From Halorubrum sp. BOL3-1 (GTDB taxonomy: Archaea; Halobacteriota; Halobacteria; Halobacteriales; Haloferacaceae), in NCBI RefSeq assembly GCF_004114375.1, contig NZ_CP034692.1, positions 3,286,001 to 3,350,000 of the forward strand: DNA of 64,000 bases. Reading direction: 5' to 3'. The stretch's first letter is position 1. Every line of letters starts with the position of its first letter. Under the pieces are notes generated by a model. It did no database searches. It was not told where the DNA came from and saw only the letters and a program-made list of their open reading frames with translations. Below are positions 36,832 through 46,352 of the stretch, piece after piece. Both the position numbers and the translations under genes were made by a program.

Positions 36832-37743
36832 TCACGGGAATCGGACCCCGGCGGCCGCGTGGGCGATTTCGCGGCGCTTCAGCAGGCCGAACCCGAGGAC
36901 GATGACGGCGAAGCCCGCGACGGTGAACGGCGTCACCGGCTCGTCGAGCAGGAGGGCGCCCGTGACGGTCGCGACGACCGGGACGACGTAGGAGACGAGG
37001 TTGATCTCGAATGGACCGAGCCGGTCGAGCAGCGTGAAGTAGATGGTGTACGCCGCCGCCGACGAGAACAGTCCGAGGAACGCTAACGCGGCGAGCGCGC
37101 GCGGCGACGCGGCCGGGAGTCGCTGAGCCTCCCCGAGCCCGAGGCTGAGCGCGTGGATGGCGAGCGCGCCGAACCCCATCGCCCACGCCGTGAGCGCGAC
37201 GTTTGAGAACGTCGTCTCCACGGTCCGGAGACCGACGCTGCCGACCGCGACGGCGACCACGCCGATCCCGATCAGTCCGACGCCGACCGCGACGCCGCCG
37301 GCGAGGTTCGCCGGGTCCGGCTGCGCGACGAGTCCCACCCCGAGGAAGGCCAAGACGACGCCGAGGGCGCCGTGCGCGTCGAGGTCCGCCCCGCCGACCC
37401 ACGCGGCCGCGACCGCGGCGGTCGTGATCGGGACGAGGCTGTAGGTGATCGAGGCGATCCCGCTCGTCGTGTACTGTTGGCCGACGAACAGCAGCGCGTT
37501 GTTCGCGGCCACAGAGAGACCGCCGCTGAACCCGATCGCGGCCAGATCGCCGCGGCTCCGCGGGAACGGTCCGCTCTCGGTGACCAGTACGTACGAGATC
37601 AGCGCCAGCGCGGCCAGGTCGAACCGGTACGCGGCGTACAACACCGGCGGGTAGTAGTCGAGACCGACCTCGATGGCGACGAACGACCCGCCCCAAAGCA
37701 GGGAGAGGGCGAAAAACAGCGCGACGTCTCGATACCGTGACAC
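36832..37743 (-). CDS. EamA/DMT superfamily transporter
   Basis: A 303-residue membrane protein with ten predicted helices in two EamA repeats. The first repeat begins DVALFFALSLLWGGSFVAIE and the second begins near residue 150 (LAGGVAVGVGLIGIGVVAV). The hinge and the LLDRLGPFEINLVSYVVPVV stretch are typical of the family. These carriers export amino acids, metabolites or drugs; the substrate cannot be told. The start is GTG 37743; a CTTTACATC element lies about 20-29 nt upstream. Confidence 0.88.
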   Translation of the reverse strand: MSRYRDVALFFALSLLWGGSFVAIEVGLDYYPPVLYAAYRFDLAALALISYVLVTESGPFPRSRGDLAAIGFSGGLSVAANNALLFVGQQYTTSGIASITYSLVPITTAAVAAAWVGGADLDAHGALGVVLAFLGVGLVAQPDPANLAGGVAVGVGLIGIGVVAVAVGSVGLRTVETTFSNVALTAWAMGFGALAIHALSLGLGEAQRLPAASPRALAALAFLGLFSSAAAYTIYFTLLDRLGPFEINLVSYVVPVVATVTGALLLDEPVTPFTVAGFAVIVLGFGLLKRREIAHAAAGVRFP

Positions 37744-37846
37744 AGTCGGCCGAACGCGGGCCGGATGTAAAGCGGTGTCCGTCGCCGCGGTCGAGGCCGG
37801 CTCCGGACCGCGGTCGCCGCCGCGGTCCGCCCGCGTCGGGCGCCGA

Positions 37847-38893
37847 TCAGTAGCCGCGGACGATGAGGTAGTCCGCCAGGTCTTCGAGCAGGTCTCGGGA
37901 GCCGCTCTCGGGGAGTACGTCGAGATGTTCTTTCGACCGCGCGGTGAGGTCCGCGGCGGTCTCGCGGGCGTACTCGATCGAGCAGACGTCCTCTAAGGCC
38001 GCCACCGCGTCGTCGATGGCGTCCTCGGTCACCTCGGCCGGGGTGTCGGCGCCGACGAGTCCGTCGACGTCGACCCCCTGCTGGCGGGCGTGGAGGGTGA
38101 TCAGCGTCTCCTTGCCCTCGACGAGGTCGGAGCCGCGCTGTTTGCCGAGCTCCTCGGAGGGGACCGTCAGGTCGAGCACGTCGTCTTGGATCTGGAACGC
38201 GCGTCCGGAGTCGATCCCGTACTGGTAGAGCGCGTCGACGACGTCTTCGTCGGCACCGAGAAGGAGCGCGGGCGTCGCGGCCGAGGCGCCGTACAGCACC
38301 GCGGTCTTCAGCTCGACCATCTCTAGGTACTCTTCGGGGAGGATGTCGTCGCGGCTCTCGAAGGCAACGTCGAGCGCCTGTCCCTCGCAGATCTCCGTAC
38401 AGGTCGACGCGAGCATCCGCATCGCTTCCAGCCCGTGCTGCGGGTCCGCGCCCGTCTCGGTCATGAACTCGAACGCCTTCGAGTAGAGCGTGTCGCCCGC
38501 GAGGATCGCCGTCGAGACGTCGTACGCCTCGTGGACCGCCGGGACCCCGCGCCGGAGGTCGTCCTCGTCCATGATGTCGTCGTGGATCAGCGTGAACGAC
38601 TGGATCACCTCGATGGCGACGGCCGCGCGCATCACGTCGACGTCGTCGCCGGAGAGCGACGGGAACGCGCGGAAGTCGGTGCCCATCGGATCGGTTCCGG
38701 TGACCGCCTCCGCGGCCAGCGTCGCCACCGTGGGGCGGAGCCGCTTTCCGCCGGCCTCAAGGATATACCGGGTCGCCTCATAGAGCCGCTCCGGCTCTTG
38801 GACCGGCAGCTCCTCGTCGATAGCGGCGTTGACCAGTTCACGCCGCTCGCGGATGGCCTCTAACACCCGCGCCTCCTTCGTCTCGCTCGTCAT
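37847..38893 (-). CDS. idsA: Geranylgeranyl/farnesyl diphosphate synthase (polyprenyl synthetase)
   Basis: A 348-residue trans-prenyltransferase that extends isoprenoid chains to the C15-C20 precursors of archaeal ether lipids. Both Asp-rich motifs are present: the first with the insert (HDDIMDEDD) and the second (QIQDDVLDL). GGKRLRPT binds the allylic diphosphate. Its start overlaps the RNase J gene by 4 nt. A similar rnj-idsA pairing is widespread in haloarchaea. Confidence 0.95.
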   Translation of the reverse strand: MTSETKEARVLEAIRERRELVNAAIDEELPVQEPERLYEATRYILEAGGKRLRPTVATLAAEAVTGTDPMGTDFRAFPSLSGDDVDVMRAAVAIEVIQSFTLIHDDIMDEDDLRRGVPAVHEAYDVSTAILAGDTLYSKAFEFMTETGADPQHGLEAMRMLASTCTEICEGQALDVAFESRDDILPEEYLEMVELKTAVLYGASAATPALLLGADEDVVDALYQYGIDSGRAFQIQDDVLDLTVPSEELGKQRGSDLVEGKETLITLHARQQGVDVDGLVGADTPAEVTEDAIDDAVAALEDVCSIEYARETAADLTARSKEHLDVLPESGSRDLLEDLADYLIVRGY

Positions 38894-40242
38894 TCGACGA
38901 GCTGGTGGACGTTACCGTTCTGCGAGACGAGGATGTCACGCCCGAGCTTATACCCCTGCGACTTCGCGAGGTCGACGTAGGGCGAGAAGCCTTCCAGCGA
39001 CTGGTGGCCCGGGATGACGTGCTGGGGCTGGAGCGCGTCGAGCATCTCGTAGTGGCCCTCCTCGCGGAGGTGGCCGGAGACGTGGATGTCGTCGTAGATG
39101 CGGGCGCCCTGCATGCGGAGCAGTTGTTCGCTCTGGTAGCGCTGCCCGCGGTTGGTCGGCTCCGGAATGACGCTGGCGCTGAAGACGACTTTGTCGCCGT
39201 CGTCGAGTTCGTAGGGGGTCTCGCCGCGACCCATGCGGGTCAACATCGCGCGCGGCTCGCCTTGGTGGCCCGTCACGATGGGGAGGAAGTTCCCCTTCCC
39301 CTCCTTCATGATGCGCTTGAACGCGCGGTCGACGGACTTCCGGTGACCGTACATGCCGACGTCGCCCTGGAAGTCGACGAAGTCGAGCCGCTCGGCGGTG
39401 CCGGAGTACTTCTCCATCGAGCGACCGAGCAGGACCGGCTGGCGGCCGATCTCGCGGGCGTACTCGACGAGGGTCTTCACGCGGGCGATGTGGGAGGAGA
39501 ACGTCGTGGCGACGATGCCGCCGGAGTAGTCCTCCATCGACTTGAACGTGTCCTCGACGTGCTTTCTCGCGTACGACTCCGAGGGGGTTCGACCCTTCCG
39601 ACCGGCGTTCGTACAGTCCTCGATGTAACAGAGGACGCCCTCGTCTTGACGGCCGATCTCGCGGAACCGCTCCATGTCGATCGGGTCGCCGATGACCGGC
39701 GTGTGGTCCAGTCGCTTGTCGAGGCCGTAGACGATCGCGCCCTCGGGCGTGTGGAGGACCGGATTGATCGCGTCGATGATCGAGTGGGTGACGTTGACGA
39801 ACTCCATCTCGACCTGCTCGGAGTCGCCGATCGCCATCGTGCCGCCCGCCTGCATCTTCACGAGGTCGTTGTCGACCTGGAACTTGCCCTCGTCTTCGAT
39901 CTGCTGTTTGACTAACTCGATCGTGTACGGCGCCGCGACCACCGGCGCGTCGTACCGGTGCGCGAGCTTCGGGATGCCCGCGATGTGGTCGAGGTGGCCG
40001 TGGGTGGGGACTATCGCCTTGACATCCCCCTCAAGTTCGCTCATCACCCGGTCGTCCGGGATGGCGCCCATGTCGATCAGGTCGAGGCTGTGCATGCTCT
40101 CGGTCTCCACGTTGTCGTGGATGAGGACCTTACTGAGGTTCAGGCCCATGTCGAAGATGACGATGTCGTCGCCCGCGCGGACCGCAGTCATCTGTCGACC
40201 GACCTCTTCGTAACCGCCGAGTGTCGCAATTTCGATTTCCAT
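38890..40242 (-). CDS. rnj: Archaeal ribonuclease J (metallo-beta-lactamase, beta-CASP)
   Basis: A 450-residue 5'-to-3' exoribonuclease of the RNase J family. The metal-binding motif is [12 protein letters not shown] (HxHxDH). Further motifs are the Asp in [12 protein letters not shown] and the beta-CASP blocks [13 protein letters not shown] and [12 protein letters not shown]. The C-terminal [12 protein letters not shown] carries the final His. It is slightly shorter than bacterial RNase J, as is usual for euryarchaeal forms. It is the first gene of rnj-idsA and has an unusually long leader. Confidence 0.94.
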   Translation of the reverse strand: MEIEIATLGGYEEVGRQMTAVRAGDDIVIFDMGLNLSKVLIHDNVETESMHSLDLIDMGAIPDDRVMSELEGDVKAIVPTHGHLDHIAGIPKLAHRYDAPVVAAPYTIELVKQQIEDEGKFQVDNDLVKMQAGGTMAIGDSEQVEMEFVNVTHSIIDAINPVLHTPEGAIVYGLDKRLDHTPVIGDPIDMERFREIGRQDEGVLCYIEDCTNAGRKGRTPSESYARKHVEDTFKSMEDYSGGIVATTFSSHIARVKTLVEYAREIGRQPVLLGRSMEKYSGTAERLDFVDFQGDVGMYGHRKSVDRAFKRIMKEGKGNFLPIVTGHQGEPRAMLTRMGRGETPYELDDGDKVVFSASVIPEPTNRGQRYQSEQLLRMQGARIYDDIHVSGHLREEGHYEMLDALQPQHVIPGHQSLEGFSPYVDLAKSQGYKLGRDILVSQNGNVHQLVE

Positions 40243-40494
40243 AGTGTTGTCGTGTCGAACGCCGTGTGGCGTCCATCACTGAAACCCCGCAAGGGGCCGT
40301 CAGCGCTGCGTCCGACCGCGTCGTTGAGGCCCCGCTACGGCCGAGCCGACGTCGGCTCACCGTGTCCCGCGGGAGTGTGGTACATCGGTGTACTCTCGCC
40401 CAGTTTAAAAACACCGGGGTTCGGCCGTGCCGAGGCGATTCGCGTCCGAACGGGCCCCACAAAGCGTTTCACGCTCTCGTTCGAACCGCCGACG
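40243..40494. other. Divergent spacer with long palindromic rnj leader
   Basis: The spacer holds a perfect 16-bp palindrome GAGCCGACGTCGGCTC (40343-40358) and a small CCCC-GCAA-GGGG hairpin (40285-40296). The only good TATA-like element for rnj (TTTTTAAAC on the minus strand, near 40403-40412) is about 160 nt upstream of ATG 40242. This predicts a structured leader of roughly 130 nt. No ORF of note is seen. Confidence 0.5.
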
Positions 40495-41154
40495 ATGACA
40501 GGAATCCCCCGCCGCCGAGCCCTCCTCGCGGCCGCGACCGGACTCGCCGCGCTGGCCGGTTGTTCCGGCAGCGACTCCGCGTCGAACAGCTACCCGAGCG
40601 ACGACCGACGGATCGACGGCTACGAACCGGAGAAAGCCCGCGACGACACCGGCGGCGCGCTGGTCACTGCGGGCGACACGCTCCCCTCGCTGTCGTCCGA
40701 CGAGCGAGCGAGCCAGCGCCGAATGACCCGGCGCGTGTTGGTCGCGGACGACGATCTCACCGAACTCACCTTCGCAGAGACGACCGCGGGCGAGATGCTC
40801 CGGTCGTTCTGCGACGCCACCGACTTCGGGTCGGGGTCGGTGTACCTGCTCGCGATGCCGATCAACGCCTGCCGGGAGAGTCGGCTCCGGTCGGTGTCCA
40901 TCGAGCCGGACGAACTCGCGACCGGTGACCTCCATCCCCACGCCGACTTCTGTCGGGCGTACCGCCCGGCCGACGTCGGGTGCGACGCCGACGCGGTCCA
41001 CACCGTCGGGTTCGCGATCCGGATCCCGGTCGCGGCCGATCGCTCGACCGGGGGAGGACACGGAATGAGGAGGTCCTGCGATCCCCGAGACCGCCCGACC
41101 GTGTTCAACGGATCGGCGTCGCCCGTCACCGAGACCGGAGGTGACGACGCGTGA
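40495..41154 (+). CDS. Tat lipoprotein, function unknown
   Basis: A 219-residue protein with a twin-arginine lipoprotein signal (GIPRRRALLAAATGLAALAG, lipobox Cys at residue 23). The mature part is acidic and includes four further Cys (FCDATDFGSGSVYLLAMPIN; NACRESRL; FCRAY; VGCDAD), which could form disulfides outside the cell. No known domain. Its stop overlaps the start of the next Tat lipoprotein gene, so the two probably form a pair. Confidence 0.72.
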   Translation: MTGIPRRRALLAAATGLAALAGCSGSDSASNSYPSDDRRIDGYEPEKARDDTGGALVTAGDTLPSLSSDERASQRRMTRRVLVADDDLTELTFAETTAGEMLRSFCDATDFGSGSVYLLAMPINACRESRLRSVSIEPDELATGDLHPHADFCRAYRPADVGCDADAVHTVGFAIRIPVAADRSTGGGHGMRRSCDPRDRPTVFNGSASPVTETGGDDA

Positions 41155-42449
41155 CGGACTCGTCGAGTCCGCGCCGGCGGTTCCTCGCCGGGATCGCGTC
41201 GGCCGGCGCCGCGGCGACCGCGGGATGTTCCGGCCTTCCGTTCGGTGACGGACAGGAGCCTCGCGCCGATCCCGTGTCGCTGCCGTCGGACGCGATCGGG
41301 CCGACCGACCGGCCGGCGTCGCCGTTCCCGGCCACCGTTCCCGGCGCGCTCGCGGACGCCCACGAGACGCGGACTCGCGGGCTGCTCGACGCGGTTCCGA
41401 CCGAGCCGTCGCTGCCGAACGAGGCGGTCGCGACGGAGATCGGAGCCGACCGGGAGCGTGCCCTCGGGCGCGCGAGGGCCGATATCCCCGACCGCTGGTC
41501 GATCGACATCCTCGCCGCGTGGCGGCGACGCCGAGGGGACGCCGCGACCGTCCGCGGGGCGTACCGGGCGGCAACCGGCGTCGACGACGGCTCCGACCTC
41601 GTCGCCCGGCGTCGCGAGATACGGGACGACAGCGCGGCCCTCGCGGGGGATCTGGAGTACCGAGCCGGCTCGGTCGAGGAGGCGGTGGTGGCGTACGAGC
41701 CGGTCGAGTCGCTGCTCGCGGAGTGCGCGAGACACGTCCGTCCCCGTGTCCGGTACCCGGACGATCCGATCTCGGATCCCTTCCGGGCCGGCGAGGCGGT
41801 CGGCGGCGTGGAGCGCGGGCGGGCGACGGCGGCCGACGCCGCGGGGCTTCGGAGCGCGTTCCTCGCCGAGGGCGACAGCGCGTCGCCGCAGTGGGGGACG
41901 CTGATCGCGGCCGCCGAGGAACTGCGCGGGTCGGTGAGCCGGACCCATTCGGCCGTCCGCGAGCGCGTCGGCGGCGCGGGCGACGACTCGTCGTCCGGCG
42001 GGGACCTGAGCGGGACGGTGGCACAGGAGCTGCTCACCGCGAGCGAGCGGCGCGTCGAGTCCGCCGTCGAGGAGGTCGAGGAGGCGGCCGACGCGGGCGA
42101 ACCCGCGACCGCCACCGTCGAGGCCGGCGTCGCGCTGGCCGCCATCGACGCGCTGCGGGCGGCCAACGCCGAGATCGGTGAGGGGAGGTACCGGGAGGCG
42201 CCCACGGAGTCGTCCGTCCGCTCGGCCGCGGAGCGGGCGCGGTCCGGGGTCGACACGGCGGTCGACGGCGCCGACCCGCTGGCGACGCGGCTCGTCCGTC
42301 CCGCCTTCGAGACGCTCGAACTCCTCGACGACCGGGTCGAGGAGGGGTACGCCCCGCCGCGACAGGTGACGGCGGAGCTGGCGTTCGTCGCCCTGTACGC
42401 GAGCGCGGTTCCGAGGGCGACCGCGTTCGTGCGCGAGCGCCTGGACTGA
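41151..42449 (+). CDS. Tat lipoprotein, helical, function unknown
   Basis: A 432-residue protein from GTG 41151 with the signal SSPRRRFLAGIASAGAAATA then Gly-Cys (Tat lipoprotein). The mature part is Ala/Glu/Arg-rich and predicted mostly helical (VAQELLTASERRVESAVEEV), with a CAR-type single Cys in the middle. There is no TM segment besides the signal. It is coupled to the preceding lipoprotein by a GTGA overlap. No function can be named. Confidence 0.72.
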   Translation: MTDSSSPRRRFLAGIASAGAAATAGCSGLPFGDGQEPRADPVSLPSDAIGPTDRPASPFPATVPGALADAHETRTRGLLDAVPTEPSLPNEAVATEIGADRERALGRARADIPDRWSIDILAAWRRRRGDAATVRGAYRAATGVDDGSDLVARRREIRDDSAALAGDLEYRAGSVEEAVVAYEPVESLLAECARHVRPRVRYPDDPISDPFRAGEAVGGVERGRATAADAAGLRSAFLAEGDSASPQWGTLIAAAEELRGSVSRTHSAVRERVGGAGDDSSSGGDLSGTVAQELLTASERRVESAVEEVEEAADAGEPATATVEAGVALAAIDALRAANAEIGEGRYREAPTESSVRSAAERARSGVDTAVDGADPLATRLVRPAFETLELLDDRVEEGYAPPRQVTAELAFVALYASAVPRATAFVRERLD

Positions 42450-42519
42450 GCGAGTTCGGGCCGCCGTTTGGGCCGACGTCCCGGTATTTTTATTACCGCG
42501 ACGGGCGGCGGTACGGACA

Positions 42520-42762
42520 ATGAGTGGACGACCCCTCGACGTGCTCGAAGCGTCGCTCGAGGAGCCGGTGACGGTACACCTGAAGGATGGTACGATCTAC
42601 TACGGCGTTCTGGGCGGCTACGACCAGCACATGAACGTCGTCCTCGATCCCGAGGACGGCGTCGACGACCGCGTCGACGACGACCTCGACGGCGAGTTCG
42701 CGGTCGCGATCGAAGACACAACGATTATACGCGGCGATAACGTCGTCACAATCAAAGCATGA
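42520..42762 (+). CDS. lsm: LSm (Sm-like) RNA-binding protein
   Basis: An 80-residue archaeal Sm protein forming a ring that binds U-rich RNA. Sm1 motif: [20 protein letters not shown], then HMNVVLD. Sm2 motif: [13 protein letters not shown] short acidic insert ([16 protein letters not shown]) lies between the two. A clear TTTTTATT box sits 26-33 nt upstream. Its stop overlaps the rpl37e start (ATGA), the usual archaeal lsm-rpl37e pair. Confidence 0.96.
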   Translation: MSGRPLDVLEASLEEPVTVHLKDGTIYYGVLGGYDQHMNVVLDPEDGVDDRVDDDLDGEFAVAIEDTTIIRGDNVVTIKA

Positions 42763-42935
42763 CCGGAGCAGGCACGCCCTCTCAGGGAAAAAAGAACAAG
42801 ACGGTCCACGTGAAGTGTCGGCGCTGCGGCGAAAAGTCCTACCACGTCAAAAAGGAGCGCTGCGCCTCCTGTGGCTTCGGTGAGTCCGCCTCGCGTCGCG
42901 ACTACGCCTGGCAGTCGAAGACCGGCGACAACTGA
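42759..42935 (+). CDS. rpl37e: Ribosomal protein L37e
   Basis: A 58-residue zinc-ribbon ribosomal protein of the large subunit: [20 protein letters not shown], then [20 protein letters not shown], with the two CxxC knuckles binding zinc. It starts at ATG 42759 inside the lsm stop. Unlike its haloarchaeal neighbours it is basic, as expected for this protein. Confidence 0.96.
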   Translation: MTGAGTPSQGKKNKTVHVKCRRCGEKSYHVKKERCASCGFGESASRRDYAWQSKTGDN

Positions 42936-43032
42936 TCGGCGCGGTCCTCGGAGCTCCTTTCGAAGCTACTCGGTGAGCGGCGGTTCTCGCGGCCGCGGAA
43001 CCGACCCGTTTCGTCCGAATCGGATCTTTGAC

Positions 43033-43130
43033 CGAGACCGTCGAAGCCCCAGCCTCGTCGCGCTCGCCGCTGGCGACCGTGACTCCATGCGCTCGGGTTC
43101 GCGCCCTGTCGAGCGCTCGCAGGCGCGCGC
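43033..43130 (+). repeat. Partial copy of the dispersed GC-rich repeat (copy 4)
   Basis: Starts GACCGTCGAAGCCCCAGCC, then has CGAGCGCTCGCAGGCGCGCG before the 5'-nucleotidase gene. It shares the first block and the last block of the larger copies but not the middle, so it is shortened. The rest of the 243-bp spacer shows no gene. Confidence 0.45.
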
Positions 43131-43178
43131 CGTCGCGCCGCTCCGACGGTTCGCGAGAACTCCGAGAGGGGTCGCTCC

Positions 43179-44600
43179 TCAGTCGTCGTCGCCCGCCGCG
43201 GCGCGGTTCCGGATCTCGATCCGGCCCTCGATCTCCGGCTCGATCCCGCGTTCGCGGGCGTAGTCTGCGAGCACCTCGTACTGGATGCCCGCCTCGTCGA
43301 TCCGGTGGCGCTCGGAGAGGGACGGGAACTCGTGTTCGGAGTGGAGCAGGTACTCCGAGACCGCGACCGTGTACCGCCGGTCGGGGTCGATCGGTTCGCC
43401 GCTGACGGCGGCCTCTAAGACCAGTTCGGCGTCGGCGTCCCAGACGACGCGCGCGTTCGAGACGTGGCCGTGCCACCAGTCGTCTTCACCGAAGTCGACG
43501 TCGGGCGCGGCCATCTCCCGGAAGACGTCGTACAGTTCCGCCCCGGTGACCGAGGCGAGCGTGACCGGCTCCTCGAACGGGATCAGGCTGATGAGGTCCG
43601 CCTTCGTCACGTCGCCGTCGAACGGGTCGCCCTGCCGGAGTCCCCCGGCGTTCGACAGCCCCACGTCGGCGTCGAGCACCCACCGGAACGCGTCCGCGAC
43701 GAAGTTTCCGACGCGACACTCCCCGCCGTGGACCACCTCGCCGGACCGCTCGATCGGCCCGTCGACGGTGTCGACCGTCTCGTCGAGGTCGGCCGCGGCC
43801 ATCCGGTCCGCGAGCGCGTCCGCCAGCCCCGGCGCTTGGGCAGCCCCGTCCGGCTCGTGGAGCGTCGCGGCCGGCGGTTCGGCGTCGAGGTCGACGTCGG
43901 CCACCGCCTCGCCGTTGACGCCGGTCCGGACCAGCAGGGTGCCGGCGATCGTCTCGTTCCGGCGGCTGTGGACGTGGCCGCCGAGGATCGCGTCGACGTC
44001 GAGTCCGCGGGCGAGGTCGTCGTCGCCCGCGCCGAGGTGCGAGAGGACGACAGCGTGGTCGAGCGCGCTGCCGTCCCCGCCGTCGGTCCCCTCCGCCTCG
44101 ACCGACGCGCGCATCTCCGCGAGCGCCTCCCGGGCGGCCGCGACGGGACCGTCGAACGAGAGGTCGGCGGCCATCGGGTTCAGCGAGTCGGTGGCGGGGT
44201 CGGTGACGCCGACGAACCCGACCCGATCGCCGTCGACCTCGCGGACCGCCCACGGGACGACGCCCTCGTCGCGGCCGAACGGTTCGCCGCCCTCGTCGCG
44301 GGCGTTCGCGGAGACGAACGTCGCCGGAGCGTCCGCGACGAGACCGCGGAGCGCGTCCGGTCCGTAGTCGAACTCGTGGTTGCCGAACGTGTCGAGGAGG
44401 GTGTCGGTCGCCTCGTAGAAGTCGAGGACCTGTCTGCCGGTCGCGACCAGCGAGAGGACGCCCGGCGCGGTCGTGTCGCCGGTGGCGACGACCGCGGCGT
44501 CGGGACCCGAGAGCGCCCGGATCCGGCCGGCGAGGCGGGCCGCCCGCTCGGGCGTGTCGTAGACGTTCTCGATGTCGGAGTAGTGAACGAGACGGACCAT
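43179..44600 (-). CDS. 5'-nucleotidase/2',3'-cyclic phosphodiesterase family metallophosphatase
   Basis: A 473-residue two-domain enzyme. The N-terminal metallophosphatase has HYSDIENVY, ATGDTT, GNHEFDYG and ILGGHVHSR, which hold the two-metal site; the usual first DxH is replaced by DIE, so metal coordination is slightly changed. The C-terminal UshA-type domain carries SNAGGLRQGD and DVGLSNAGG-like substrate motifs. No signal peptide is visible, so it probably acts in the cytoplasm. ATG 44600 is chosen; a CTTTTTAT box at 44631-44638 is 30-38 nt upstream. Confidence 0.87.
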   Translation of the reverse strand: MVRLVHYSDIENVYDTPERAARLAGRIRALSGPDAAVVATGDTTAPGVLSLVATGRQVLDFYEATDTLLDTFGNHEFDYGPDALRGLVADAPATFVSANARDEGGEPFGRDEGVVPWAVREVDGDRVGFVGVTDPATDSLNPMAADLSFDGPVAAAREALAEMRASVEAEGTDGGDGSALDHAVVLSHLGAGDDDLARGLDVDAILGGHVHSRRNETIAGTLLVRTGVNGEAVADVDLDAEPPAATLHEPDGAAQAPGLADALADRMAAADLDETVDTVDGPIERSGEVVHGGECRVGNFVADAFRWVLDADVGLSNAGGLRQGDPFDGDVTKADLISLIPFEEPVTLASVTGAELYDVFREMAAPDVDFGEDDWWHGHVSNARVVWDADAELVLEAAVSGEPIDPDRRYTVAVSEYLLHSEHEFPSLSERHRIDEAGIQYEVLADYARERGIEPEIEGRIEIRNRAAAGDDD

Positions 44601-44793
44601 TCGATACGCGAAGGGAGGCGCGAGCCGGGCATAAAAAGCGCGGAGTCCGACCGCGGTCGCCAGTCCCACTGCGGCGGTACCTCCCCGCTCCGCTCCGACC
44701 GCGCCGACGAGATCTCGTTCGCGGCCCCTCCCGGCCTCGTCTGCGGTCTCCCCCCGTGATCCGCGCTCGCACACGCGCAGGACATTGAAAGCG

Positions 44794-44913
44794 CTTTTAT
44801 GGGTGTCCGGACTACGACAGCGCACAGCCTCTGTGGGGTTGATGATGTGCCGTTCCGTTAGGGACCGACCACGGGACGGACACGCGAGCCCGCGCGGAGG
44901 ATAGGAGAAACAT
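44794..44913 (+). promoter_or_regulatory. rpl7ae promoter and long leader with box C-like element
   Basis: The TATA box CTTTTATG (44794-44801) lies 113 nt before ATG 44914, predicting a leader of about 90 nt. In it is TTGATGATG (44839-44847), close to the box C consensus RUGAUGA that L7Ae binds in kink-turns. L7Ae of other archaea is reported to autoregulate by a k-turn in its own leader. The matching GA-rich partner strand was not identified with certainty. Confidence 0.45.
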
Positions 44914-45276
44914 ATGCCCGTTTACGTAGACTACGACACACCGGCGGACCTCGCGGAGCGATCCCTCGAAGCGCTCGAGGTCGCCCGAGACACCGGCACA
45001 GTGAAGAAAGGAACCAACGAGACCACCAAAGCCGTCGAGCGCGGCAACGCGGACCTCGTCATCGTCGCCGAGGATGTCTCCCCCGAGGAGATCGTGATGC
45101 ACCTCCCCGAACTCGCCGAGGAGAAGGGTATCCCGGTCGTCTTCGTCGACACGCAGGACGACGTCGGCCACGCCGCCGGCCTCGAAGTCGGCTCGGCCGC
45201 CGCCGCCGTCGTCGACGCCGGCGACGCCGACGACGACGTCGAGGACATCGGCGAGAAGGTCGCGGAGCTCCGATAA
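44914..45276 (+). CDS. rpl7ae: Ribosomal protein L7Ae
   Basis: A 120-residue kink-turn-binding protein, part of the 50S subunit, box C/D and H/ACA guide RNPs and RNase P in archaea. The RNA-binding signature [20 protein letters not shown], then [15 protein letters not shown] is diagnostic. First gene of rpl7ae-rps28e-rpl24e-ndk, an order conserved across euryarchaea. Confidence 0.97.
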   Translation: MPVYVDYDTPADLAERSLEALEVARDTGTVKKGTNETTKAVERGNADLVIVAEDVSPEEIVMHLPELAEEKGIPVVFVDTQDDVGHAAGLEVGSAAAAVVDAGDADDDVEDIGEKVAELR

Positions 45277-45282
45277 CCTCCC

Positions 45283-45507
45283 ATGAGCGCAGAAGAGGGC
45301 ACCGGCGACTCGACGACCGCGGAGGTCATCGAGGTCGTCGGCAAAACCGGGATGCACGGTGAGGCCATGCAGGTCAAGTGCCGCATCCAGGAGGGATCGA
45401 ACCAGGGCCGGATCATCACCCGGAACGTCCTGGGCCCCGTCCGCATGGGCGACGTGCTTCAGCTGCGGGAGACCCAGCGCGACGCCGACTCCATCGGAGG
45501 CCGATAA
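45283..45507 (+). CDS. rps28e: Ribosomal protein S28e
   Basis: A 74-residue small-subunit protein with an S1-like fold: [20 protein letters not shown], then [18 protein letters not shown] and ending [14 protein letters not shown], a near-universal S28e tail. It starts 6 nt after rpl7ae. Confidence 0.97.
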   Translation: MSAEEGTGDSTTAEVIEVVGKTGMHGEAMQVKCRIQEGSNQGRIITRNVLGPVRMGDVLQLRETQRDADSIGGR

Positions 45508-45510
45508 CCA

Positions 45511-45702
45511 ATGGTCGAGACACGCACCTGTGATTACACCGGCGAGGATATCGAGCCCGGAACGGGCACGATGTTCGTGAAGAAGGACGGACAGATCCTC
45601 CACTTCGTCGACTCGAAGGCGGAGAAGAACTACCTCCTCGGCCGCGAGGCGCGCGATCTGGAGTGGACCGAGGAAGGCCGTCGCCAGGGTGGCGAGGAAT
45701 GA
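45511..45702 (+). CDS. rpl24e: Ribosomal protein L24e
   Basis: A 63-residue large-subunit protein. It begins [20 protein letters not shown] and keeps the [20 protein letters not shown] core. Only the first Cys of the usual zinc knuckle (CDYTG) is present, as in several haloarchaeal L24e proteins. The stop overlaps ndk (ATGA). Confidence 0.95.
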   Translation: MVETRTCDYTGEDIEPGTGTMFVKKDGQILHFVDSKAEKNYLLGREARDLEWTEEGRRQGGEE

Positions 45703-46178
45703 GCGGCCACGACGAGCGGACCTTCGTGATGGTCAAGCCCGACGGCGTCCAGCGCGGACTCATCGGCGAGGTCGTCTCTCGCTTCGAGGACCGCGGGCTG
45801 AAGCTCGTCGCCGGGAAGTTCATGCGGATCGACGAGAATCTCGCCCACGAACACTACGGCGAACACGAGGACAAGCCGTTCTTCGACGGCCTTGTCGAGT
45901 TCATCACCTCCGGTCCCGTCTTCGCGATGGTCTGGGAGGGCGCTGACGCGACCCGACAGGTCCGCGCGATGGTCGGGGAGACCGACCCCGCCGAGTCCGC
46001 CCCGGGCACGATCCGCGGCGACTTCGGCTTAGACCTCGGCCACAACGTGATCCACGCGTCGGACCACGAGGACGAGGGCGCCAACGAGCGCGAGATCGAC
46101 CTGTTCTTCGACGGCGAGGAGCTCGTCGACTACGACCTCGACACCGCCGCGTGGGTGTACGAGGAAGAAGACCACTGA
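45699..46178 (+). CDS. ndk: Nucleoside diphosphate kinase
   Basis: A 159-residue enzyme passing phosphate between nucleoside tri- and diphosphates through a phospho-His. Catalytic His119 is in GHNVIHASD; substrate contacts [13 protein letters not shown] (8-20) and TIRGDFG are intact. ATG 45699 overlaps the rpl24e stop, so it is translated with the ribosomal genes. The frame upstream of 45699 only overlaps rpl24e. Confidence 0.97.
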   Translation: MSGHDERTFVMVKPDGVQRGLIGEVVSRFEDRGLKLVAGKFMRIDENLAHEHYGEHEDKPFFDGLVEFITSGPVFAMVWEGADATRQVRAMVGETDPAESAPGTIRGDFGLDLGHNVIHASDHEDEGANEREIDLFFDGEELVDYDLDTAAWVYEEEDH

Positions 46179-46352
46179 CGGCCACGCTCCGGGTTTCGGA
46201 CTTTTCGTCGAGACTCCCCGCCTGCTCCCCGACCGAGCCCTCGCTCAGTCGACACACCGTGTTTCCGGTGAATACCGTTCTCGAACCTCTCGCTGTCGGT
46301 CGGTTCTCGCTCGTATAGCCAGTATAAACGGTCGGATACGTTCGCCGTCGGC

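Noticed and set aside
40285..40296. CCCC-GCAA-GGGG hairpin followed by TTT on the minus strand as an attenuator in the rnj leader
   Set aside because: Only a 4-bp stem with a short T run; archaeal terminators do not need hairpins, so the evidence is too weak.
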